Shown: positions 1 to 6,875 of the stretch, in pieces
Layout of the letters: every line of letters starts with the position of its first letter
Position numbering within the stretch: position 1 is the stretch's first letter
Origin: Prevotella sp.
GTDB lineage: Bacteria > Bacteroidota > Bacteroidia > Bacteroidales > Bacteroidaceae
DNA: 54,186 nt
Assembly: GCA_017623155.1 (NCBI GenBank)
Contig: JAGAPR010000016.1
Location: 1-54,186, forward strand
Reading direction: 5' to 3'
Position numbers and translations under genes: made by a program
The notes under the pieces: generated by a model
What the model saw: only the letters and a program-made list of their open reading frames with translations
Told to the model about the DNA's origin: nothing
The model's database searches: none

Positions 1-1
1 A

Positions 2-475
2 TGTCTTGAATGTACATCCTCAACATTACAAGAAAGTGAAGTATCAGATTTAGGAACTTATCCTGTTTATGGAGCAAATGGTATTGTGGGGTATCTTGAT
101 AGTTATAACACATCTGACGAAGCAATCTATATTGTAAAGGACGGTTCTGGAGTTGGTTCTGTTATCTATGTGAAAGGAAGGTGTTCTGCAACAGGAACTT
201 TGAATATCTTAACTGCGAAACAAGATTATTCACTCCAGTTCCTATACTACTTGCTGAGGGTGTTCAACTATGACCCTTATAAAACAGGAATGGCAATACC
301 ACACATTTACTTCAAAGACTATGGAAAGGCCAAAATATTTTGTCCACCTTATGCAGGGCAACTCCGATATGCACAAATGTTGGATGCTATAGACTCCAAG
401 CTATTAACAGAACAGAAATTTTTAATCAGTTTAAATTGCCAGAAACAATACTTGCTCCGTCAGATGTTTATATGA
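2..475 (+). pseudogene. hsdS: Silent hsdS half-cassette A (cut by window edge)
   Basis: This frame is open from the left edge to a TGA at 473-475 (157 codons) and has no start in the window. It encodes one HsdS target-recognition domain (GTYPVYGANGIVGYL early on) and a C-terminal conserved helix ending QKQYLLRQMFI. The same ending occurs in cassettes B and C and in the full-length hsdS. With one recognition domain visible and no promoter seen, it is most likely a donor cassette for a switching hsdS, although the missing left part could make it a second full gene. Its stop overlaps that of cassette B in the 8-bp sequence TTATATGA. Confidence 0.75.
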
Positions 476-488
476 ACATTTGACGGAG
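455..488. repeat. Inverted repeat at tail-to-tail junction of cassettes A and B
   Basis: The arms CTCCGTCAGATGTT and AACATTTGACGGAG face each other around TATATG with about two mismatches. They encode the identical C-terminal LLRQMFI of both cassettes. A weaker copy lies at the C/hsdS junction, 1645-1670. This shared 3' end gives inverted homology for recombination and may also act as a two-way transcript terminator. Confidence 0.7.
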
Positions 489-1117
489 AAGATACTGTTT
501 TTGAGTTACATACTGTTCAAGCATTGCTCTTTCGGTGCTTATCTTCATTGCTATACTGTTCAATACTGAGTGTATTCGCCTTTGATTATCCAAAGATGGC
601 AAAGTAATGCTTGCCTTTTCGAAGTCTGCCTTGCAAAGATTAAACCGTGTGCTTCCTTGTGCAAACGGATATATGAACTTCCTGAACGGAGTGGAAGAAA
701 CGTAATATGACAGGTATGGTGGATATGCCTGTTTTTCATTCACGATATGAATGCCAAAACAAAAGCTATTCAAATACACTTCAGCATGTCCTAAATAAAC
801 AGCTCCAATCCCCACTTCTTCTGGTGTTTCAGAAGAGAGAGTAAACAGCACATCACCATATTGGACAACATTCTGTTTCTCACCTTCGTCTATTCGAACA
901 TATTGATAGTCGTTCTCATTCACGACATTATTTGAATAGACATTCAAATATGTTATGAATGGTTTACCTGTTCCAAAATCCTCTGCTGACTTTCCTGACA
1001 ATCCAGAGTACGAATATCCTAATTTGTCAAAGGAAGTCCGTATATCATCACCATATCTCTTGTATAAAGAATCATTTAGCCCCTTGATTAAGGATTTTAT
1101 ATTTTGTAGGTCTGCGA
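468..1117 (-). pseudogene. hsdS: Silent hsdS half-cassette B
   Basis: The minus-strand frame is open from about 1202, but hsdS-like sequence begins near 1117 at a DLQNIKSLIKGL segment. That segment aligns with the central DLKKLKSAIIEK spacer helix of the full-length hsdS. One recognition domain follows (YSYSGLSGKSAEDFG, then ITYLNVYSN), then a C-terminal helix ending TQKQYLLRQMFI. The apparent N-terminal 25-30 residues are back-translation of cassette C and are not HsdS. There is no promoter of its own. The cassette is head-to-head with C and tail-to-tail with A. I infer a silent specificity donor; how it is recombined is not shown. Confidence 0.78.
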
Positions 1118-1659
1118 TTTCGGAAAGACTTTTCAAAGGTGTAAAAGGCTCTACAGTTCTGCTGTCCGATATTTGTGACATTGTTAAGGGCAAACAAATC
1201 AATGGGGAAAATCTATCTGAGAGTGGTAATTATTATGTAATGAATGGCGGTACAGAACCATCTGGTTATTATGACGATTACAATGTAGAAGCCAATACTA
1301 TTTCAATAAGTGAGGGCGGTAACTCTTGCGGATATGTGCAATTCAACACATCGCCTTTTTGGAGCGGAGGTCATTGTTATTCCATTCAGGACATTACAGA
1401 CAATGTGGACAATCTGTACTTGTACCATTATCTCAAATCGAAAGAAGATGCCATAATGAAATTACGCATCGGCTCTGGCTTACCCAATATTCAGAAGAAA
1501 GACTTGGCGATGTTTAAGATAATAATACCGACAGTTGAGCAGCAACTAAAAATCTCAACATTTCTGTCATCACTTGAAAGAAAAGTTGAGATTGAAGAAA
1601 GAATACAGAATGCCTTACTCAAAGAGAAACAATACTTATTGCACCAAATGTTTATATGA
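1105..1659 (+). pseudogene. hsdS: Silent hsdS half-cassette C
   Basis: The plus-strand frame is open from 955, but resemblance to HsdS starts near 1105 at RSAISERL, which matches KSAIIEKH in the spacer helix of the full-length hsdS. The DNA shares GTCTGCGATT there. A recognition domain of another type follows (VLLSDICDIVKGK, then YYVMNGG), then a C-terminal helix ending EKQYLLHQMFI. It meets the full-length hsdS tail to tail, with stops overlapping in TTATATGA. Inversion between the two spacer-helix sites would exchange this domain with the second domain of the expressed gene. That is inference from the layout. Confidence 0.78.
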
Positions 1660-2866
1660 ACATCTGACGAAGTAAATATGTCTTCTGACCGTTTAGCAAA
1701 CTAATGTAAATGTTTTCAATATTCATTTTTGCATCCAAGGCTAATAAACACTTAGCCATTCTATTTTGTTCTTCCAAAGAAGGTAAGAATAGTTTGGCTT
1801 TTTCAATATCAGTATAATGCAAATGAATTATGGTGCTTCCCTTTGCAAATTTTGCCAATTGCCTTTTGGCGATATGATTGAAGTAGTAACTTAGATATTG
1901 GGCATTAAAGTTAGTACTGATGTGAATTCCAAACATATCACCGCCCAATATAACCCCATCTACATTAATGACAGATGGGGCAATTAAGGACATTGCGTCA
2001 ACAGTTGTTGAAGAAGGAAACAACAAATCTCCTTTCTTACTCAAAATCATGCCCTCTGTTTTGTTCGTATGACTTTCTATTTGAGAAATTATTTCGCCAT
2101 AAGTCGTAAATAGCTCTCCATATATAACACAAGGCATTCCTGTTTCAGCCAAATCATCCTTTGCCAAATTGCCAACATTAAAAGGTTCGCCCAAATCTGT
2201 GACACAGACTATCTGTTTTTCGGTTTGACTATAATGTTTTTCAATAATCGCAGACTTTAGTTTCTTCAAATCCTCAATGATTTTGTTTTGGGTAGCAATG
2301 CGCTCGTCTATGAGAGACAATAGACGTGTTATCTTCTTTTGTTCCTCAATGGCAGGATGATAAACTCTAATATGCTTTAAGTTTTCACCATACAGGTGTA
2401 CGACAGAAACACCTTGGGCGACACGAGCGATGTCTTTTTTACGAGCACCATTAAGTTGATAGGCAAAGAATCCTCCATCATCATGTTTGAGTCTTATGAT
2501 ATTCAAATCTCCACCCAGCAGGATGTTATTAAATGGAACACATCGAGCTGTTGATATTTCTATAGCAGTTTCTCCAGAACATGGGATTATGACATCATTA
2601 GCCTTACTTTTAACCAGCGATGATGAATCCAACTCTGTTCTACTATATACCTCATTAATAATTTCAGACTTGTACTTGGTATAAAGTTCACCATACAATA
2701 TACAAGGAGAGCCCTGTTCAGATAATTGATCTTTAGATATTCCACTGCCTTTTGTTATCTCTGAAATTTTGCCCAATGTAGTTTCCTCCCACTCCCCACT
2801 GAACTCCGGGAATCTCAAATGGGGAACATTAAGGACTTTTTTATCTTTATTTTCTGCCATAGTCAT
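1652..2866 (-). CDS. hsdS: Type I restriction enzyme specificity subunit HsdS (full-length)
   Basis: This is the DNA-recognition subunit that directs HsdM methylation and HsdR cleavage. At 404 aa it has the normal two-half layout. The first recognition domain covers about residues 20-165 (GEWEETTLGKISEITKG), followed by a central spacer helix with LLSLIDERIATQNKIIEDLK. The second domain covers about 215-355, and the C-terminal helix ends KTYLLRQMFI. The start may be at 2866 or at a second ATG, 2860 (MAENKDKK), which sits better behind the AAAAAAAGA tract. It is the last gene of the R-M operon and the only complete hsdS in view. The downstream cassettes make phase-variable specificity likely. 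Confidence 0.93.
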   Translation of the reverse strand: MTMAENKDKKVLNVPHLRFPEFSGEWEETTLGKISEITKGSGISKDQLSEQGSPCILYGELYTKYKSEIINEVYSRTELDSSSLVKSKANDVIIPCSGETAIEISTARCVPFNNILLGGDLNIIRLKHDDGGFFAYQLNGARKKDIARVAQGVSVVHLYGENLKHIRVYHPAIEEQKKITRLLSLIDERIATQNKIIEDLKKLKSAIIEKHYSQTEKQIVCVTDLGEPFNVGNLAKDDLAETGMPCVIYGELFTTYGEIISQIESHTNKTEGMILSKKGDLLFPSSTTVDAMSLIAPSVINVDGVILGGDMFGIHISTNFNAQYLSYYFNHIAKRQLAKFAKGSTIIHLHYTDIEKAKLFLPSLEEQNRMAKCLLALDAKMNIENIYISLLNGQKTYLLRQMFI

Positions 2867-3016
2867 TCTTTTTTTATGAATCTGATTACGTAAACAGGTC
2901 GCTGTTTGCTACTGGTTATTTGTGTCCTTTCTAAAACTGCAACAGGCTGTTGCAGAAATTACCGTATTCGACCAACTTAATATTCTCAGATTTATCATTG
3001 CTGTCTTTTATAAATT

Positions 3017-3114
3017 CTCAGTTACATGCCGGTTACACAAAATATTCATTGATATTCAGCGTTTTATAATTGCTACCGCCAATTTTAACCCCGCTCAGTT
3101 ACATGCCAGTTACA
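3017..3114. repeat. Pair of 21-bp direct repeats upstream of hsdS
   Basis: CTCAGTTACATGCC(G/A)GTTACA occurs at 3017-3037 and 3094-3114, one mismatch apart and 77 bp start to start. Both lie in the 252-bp gap between the AlbA_2 gene and hsdS. No convincing reading frame covers them. They may be protein-binding sites, recombination sites or remnants of an insertion; the sequence does not decide. Confidence 0.6.
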
Positions 3115-3118
3115 TGTG

Positions 3119-4558
3119 TCAAACATAATATGGAACATAAGTCATAAGCTTTTTAGAAACAATATCCGTGTTTGCAACCTTAATCAGATTGGCTTCTACT
3201 GTATCTGCAATTATCCGTGAAGCCACAGAAGATTGAGTTTTCTTTAAATTGAAACGTTCTCTGACTGATTGGTTGTTCATGCTTTTACCGTCCTCGTTGA
3301 GCAAACATGCGTGTTGATAACAAGCCCCGACTTTTTCCTCCTTAGTCATGTCGTTGAGTTCTTTGTGTGGGTATAGCGTTACTCGTGTACAAGACTCCTC
3401 TTTTGCAATACGTGGAGCCGGAAGATACATCTCCTCAATGGCGGCAATGGCACGGTCTATACCACTTCCACGTCTTTCGCAAAAACCGAGCAAAAACATT
3501 TGTTCTGCCAATTTCTCGTTACGAGAGTTTGGTGGTAAATCTATCAGTCGGTTCACATCATTTAGAGGTGCACCAGGATTAGTTATCACAATTCTGTTTG
3601 CAAAAATTTCAATGGTTATATTTATTCCAGATATGCCGAAATCTTGATGAACAAGAGCATTTGCCACAAATTCTCGGATTGCGACTCTTGGGTATTCTGC
3701 AACGGATTCTCTTTTCACATTAATATTTTCTGTTGATACGTACTTCATTATAAAATCTATGAGACCTTCAAAACCGACAGCATAACCAGACTGCTCGATT
3801 TGTTCTATGAGCATATCACGGTTATTTGTTCCAACATATTTTCTCACGATTACCTTTCTGCTTGCCAGTTCCTTAAAATCATTAAGATTATTGGCAAACA
3901 GTATAGCCCCAAGATTTGTTATATTCCATAAGTCTTCAGCACCTGTACAAATGCCGTATTCTGTCATTCTTGAAATAATACTGTCTATGGACTTTGGAAT
4001 GTCCTTATCGAGTAATTCGAATAACTTGCGGAAATTAAGCAAAAGGAGAAGGTCGTTTTTGCTGACATTCCTTTTTGCCATCCTCTCCTCAAAACAGATT
4101 CCTTGTGATGTAGCTATAATATTGCGTACTTGAAGATCAGACATACGCAAGGTTTGCCCATTAGAGCGACAATAGGCTTCCCGGTAGTCTTTCCCACGTA
4201 GATAAATTGGTTTCTCTCTTTGTTCTGGAACATAAACGAACAATACAGGATGACCTTCATATTCCAATATAGTATGATCAATATCAATTGCATTGGAAAG
4301 ATTATTATGAGCGATATTTCCGAGTCTTTTCACAATTTGCTCAACCTGTTCTTTGTTCAAAGTGGTAAATGTTGCATCGTCATTAATGCCGTAAACAAGC
4401 ATTCCTCCTCCTTGATGATTGCTAAAGGCACATATATGCTGAGCCAATCTATCTGTCTTTGACGAAAGTCCGCTTTTCCAATCCAGTTCACTTAATTCAT
4501 GCGGAACAGGTGTCATACTTGCCCTTAGAATCTCTAACGCTTTATCTTTCCAATCCAT
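3119..4558 (-). CDS. AlbA_2 (Schlafen-type) domain protein with HATPase_c_4-like domain
   Basis: The 479-aa protein starts with an AlbA_2 domain: ELDWKSGLSSKTDRLAQ, then ICAFSNHQGGGMLVYGIND at about residues 45-65. It continues into a HATPase_c_4-like region (AIREFVANALVHQDFG, then RIVITNPGAP and ERRGSGIDRAI, about 285-390). A C-terminal winged-helix-like segment follows. Such proteins are often called ATP-dependent helicase or transcriptional regulator, but their biochemical role is unsettled. The gene sits between hsdM (95 bp away) and hsdS (252 bp away), same strand. This association is common in Bacteroidetes type I loci. A part in control or modulation of the R-M system is inferred. Confidence 0.85.
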   Translation of the reverse strand: MDWKDKALEILRASMTPVPHELSELDWKSGLSSKTDRLAQHICAFSNHQGGGMLVYGINDDATFTTLNKEQVEQIVKRLGNIAHNNLSNAIDIDHTILEYEGHPVLFVYVPEQREKPIYLRGKDYREAYCRSNGQTLRMSDLQVRNIIATSQGICFEERMAKRNVSKNDLLLLLNFRKLFELLDKDIPKSIDSIISRMTEYGICTGAEDLWNITNLGAILFANNLNDFKELASRKVIVRKYVGTNNRDMLIEQIEQSGYAVGFEGLIDFIMKYVSTENINVKRESVAEYPRVAIREFVANALVHQDFGISGINITIEIFANRIVITNPGAPLNDVNRLIDLPPNSRNEKLAEQMFLLGFCERRGSGIDRAIAAIEEMYLPAPRIAKEESCTRVTLYPHKELNDMTKEEKVGACYQHACLLNEDGKSMNNQSVRERFNLKKTQSSVASRIIADTVEANLIKVANTDIVSKKLMTYVPYYV

Positions 4559-4574
4559 ATCTCTTTCTATTTTG

Positions 4575-4650
4575 GAATTTACTTTGCAAATAAAAAGTTG
4601 TTGATAATCAAAGATTTATTAAGCAACAGAATTTACTTTGCAAATAAAAA
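4575..4650. repeat. Pair of 22-bp direct repeats between hsdM and the AlbA_2 gene
   Basis: An identical 22-bp sequence containing GAATTTACTTTGCAAAT occurs at 4575-4596 and 4629-4650, the second touching the 3' end of hsdM. On the plus strand TTTACTTTG is one base off the Bacteroidetes -7 box, and would point into hsdM antisense. They could equally mark the ends of a small past insertion or be operator sites. Confidence 0.6.
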
Positions 4651-4653
4651 AAC

Positions 4654-6198
4654 TTATTCTACTATTCCCAATTCTTTCAGATATACCTCAATCTCCTTAT
4701 CCAACTCGGCACGCTTGGCTTCCAATTCCTTGATTTCAGCCATTACCGCCTTGATGTCGATAGGTTCTTCCTCTTCAAAGGTATCTACATAACGGGGAAT
4801 ATTCAAGTTGTAGTCGTTCTCTTCCACCTCCTTTAAGGTTGCGAGATGGCTGTATTTCTCTATCTCCTTACGCTCGCGATAGGTTTCCACTATCTTTTGG
4901 ATGTGCTGCGGACGGAGTTTGTTCTGCGTCTTCACCTTCTCAAACTCCTTGCTGGCATCGATGAACAGGATATTGTCATCCTCTTTACGACATTTTTTGA
5001 AAACGAGAATGCAAGTCGGAATGCTCGTACCATAGAATATGTTGGCCGGCAAACCGATAATGGCATCAATATAGTTCTTCTTTTCGATGAGAAAACGGCG
5101 GATGACACCTTCCGCATTACCACGGAACAACACACCATGAGGAGCCACACAAGCCATCGTGCCGCCCTCATTCAAATGGTAAATCATGTGAAGTATAAAG
5201 GCGTAGTCGGCAGTCTTGCGTGGTGCAAGGCGTCCTGCTTTGCTGAAGCGGTCATCGTTATTAAACTTTTCCGCCGCACTCCATTCGGCAGAGAACGGAG
5301 GATTGGCTACAACGGCATCAAACTGCTCCTCGGGGAAGGCATCGGCTTCGAGCGTGTCACCGTTCTCTATGCAGAAATCGCTGAACTTCACGCCATGCAG
5401 CAGCATGTTCATACGTGCAAGATTGTAGGTTGTCGGATTCTTTTCCTGTCCGTATATCAAATCGGCTTTGCCGTTTCGTGCCGTACGAAGCAGCAGCGAG
5501 CCGGAGCCACATGTAGGGTCATAGACATTTTTCAGCCGGGTCTTTCCTGTGGTAACGATGTCGGCAAGTATTTGGCTCACCTCCTGTGGGGTATAGAACT
5601 CGCCCGCTTTCTTTCCGGCACCGGCGGCAAACTGACCTATCATATATTCGTAAGCATCACCGAGAATGTCAATATCGGAAGCCTCGCTCAGTCCGAAATC
5701 TATGTCATCGAGTGCCAGCAGCACGTTGCTGATAAGCGTATTCTTGTCGTTGGCAGTCTTGCCCAACTTAGGTGAAGCAAGGTCAATGTCAGAGAAGAGT
5801 CCTCCGAAATCCTCTTCACTATCGTGTCCGATAGTGCTGTCTTCAATCTTCTTCAGCGAGCGTTCGAGCATGGGCAGGATATTTTCCTTGTGCTTGATAG
5901 CCTCAATAACGGACGAATAAAGAAACTCCGGCTCTATGAAATAGCCAAGATTTTCCATACTTATTTCTTTTATTTCGTCTTTCAATTCCTGTTCGGCACT
6001 CTTCCAAGCCTCCTTGAAAGTCATCTCGTCCGCTTCAAGTTCGCTATCAAGATACATCTCTATTTTCTCCGACAGATACTTGTAGAAGATGAATCCGAGG
6101 GTGAAATACATAAAGTCGCTTGCCGACATATTGCCTCGCAATGTATTTGCCACAGTCCAAAGCTGTGTGCGCAGTTTCTGTTGCAGTTCTTCGCTCAT
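4654..6198 (-). CDS. hsdM: Type I restriction-modification system DNA methyltransferase HsdM
   Basis: This is the modification subunit that transfers methyl groups from S-adenosylmethionine to adenine N6. In 514 aa it shows the N-terminal HsdM bundle (LWTVANTLRGNMSASDF, residues 13-29). The entry to the methyltransferase domain is GEFYTPQEV (199-207). The SAM-binding motif I is DPTCGSGSLL (227-236) and the catalytic NPPF is at 299-302. The C terminus is a coiled coil (KELEAKRAELDKEI) that contacts HsdS. Length is normal. It starts 11 bp after the cysteine-peptidase gene, so the two are probably cotranscribed and translationally linked. Confidence 0.96.
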   Translation of the reverse strand: MSEELQQKLRTQLWTVANTLRGNMSASDFMYFTLGFIFYKYLSEKIEMYLDSELEADEMTFKEAWKSAEQELKDEIKEISMENLGYFIEPEFLYSSVIEAIKHKENILPMLERSLKKIEDSTIGHDSEEDFGGLFSDIDLASPKLGKTANDKNTLISNVLLALDDIDFGLSEASDIDILGDAYEYMIGQFAAGAGKKAGEFYTPQEVSQILADIVTTGKTRLKNVYDPTCGSGSLLLRTARNGKADLIYGQEKNPTTYNLARMNMLLHGVKFSDFCIENGDTLEADAFPEEQFDAVVANPPFSAEWSAAEKFNNDDRFSKAGRLAPRKTADYAFILHMIYHLNEGGTMACVAPHGVLFRGNAEGVIRRFLIEKKNYIDAIIGLPANIFYGTSIPTCILVFKKCRKEDDNILFIDASKEFEKVKTQNKLRPQHIQKIVETYRERKEIEKYSHLATLKEVEENDYNLNIPRYVDTFEEEEPIDIKAVMAEIKELEAKRAELDKEIEVYLKELGIVE

Positions 6199-6209
6199 AT
6201 CTATTTCTC

Positions 6210-6860
6210 TTATATGCGTTCAATAATTAAAGTGTCTGATATTTGAATTGCAGGACAGTTGTATGGATTGTCTGTCAAACATTGATGTTTATATTTCCCA
6301 TTAAACATATCTAAAGATATAACCATATTCCAATATGAAGTAGGATTGCATGTATATCCCGGGTCTAAACAAAAGACATGGAATAATCCTTCTTCATCAT
6401 CTTCGTACCCTATGGCTAAAACGGCATGTCCTCCTTTTTTAAAATCTACACCTAAAACAATTGGCTGGTCTTTATCAATTATGTTTTTGATTTGTGCCTT
6501 GAAACTATCTTTTGCCTCGGAACAATCGCTTCCAGAATAAACTGCATGAACTTTTGTTCCAAAAGAACGATTGACAAGCCTTGCAAGCTCATCAAAATAT
6601 AGTCCTCCACGAACTAAGCCATGTTTGTCAAAAAACTCATGAAATAGTTGCTTAATTTCTGGACTCTTCTTGATCCTATCATATATGTCTTCAAGTTGGT
6701 TTCTACTAATACATTTTTGGATTAGTAAATCCATCATTAAAGTGTATATTGAACATGCTCCATCTATATCACCTTGGCGAATATGTACAGGGTAAAAATG
6801 TCTGTTTTTTACACAACATCCATTCTCTGTCAAATATAGACTATTTATAACTTTTATCAT
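6210..6860 (-). CDS. Predicted papain-fold (C39-like) cysteine peptidase inside the R-M operon
   Basis: The 216-aa product is not a standard R-M subunit. It shows the pattern of a papain-like peptidase or transglutaminase fold. Gln29 and Cys36 sit in RQGDIDGACSIYTLM, followed by a long helix. His145 lies in KKGGHAVLAIGY and Asp166 in FCLDPGY. That gives the Gln-Cys-His-Asp order and spacing expected of the fold. No signal peptide or membrane segment is visible, so it should be cytoplasmic. It lies 15 bp after hsdR and 11 bp before hsdM. Two sampled lines read about one third GC, against about 43-53% in hsdR and hsdM, which suggests insertion as cargo. Substrate and role are unknown. Confidence 0.8.
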   Translation of the reverse strand: MIKVINSLYLTENGCCVKNRHFYPVHIRQGDIDGACSIYTLMMDLLIQKCISRNQLEDIYDRIKKSPEIKQLFHEFFDKHGLVRGGLYFDELARLVNRSFGTKVHAVYSGSDCSEAKDSFKAQIKNIIDKDQPIVLGVDFKKGGHAVLAIGYEDDEEGLFHVFCLDPGYTCNPTSYWNMVISLDMFNGKYKHQCLTDNPYNCPAIQISDTLIIERI

Positions 6861-6875
6861 GTCATTTATTTTATA

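Noticed and set aside
1117-1202. N-terminal extension of cassette B (and 955-1105 of cassette C)
   Set aside because: Each is back-translation of the other cassette across the head-to-head junction, with no HsdS similarity.
2922-3128. 68-aa plus-strand frame between the AlbA_2 gene and hsdS
   Set aside because: No start context or family resemblance, and it is driven by the direct repeats.
4846-5775. 309-aa plus-strand frame
   Set aside because: It is antisense to hsdM and shows no recognisable domain.
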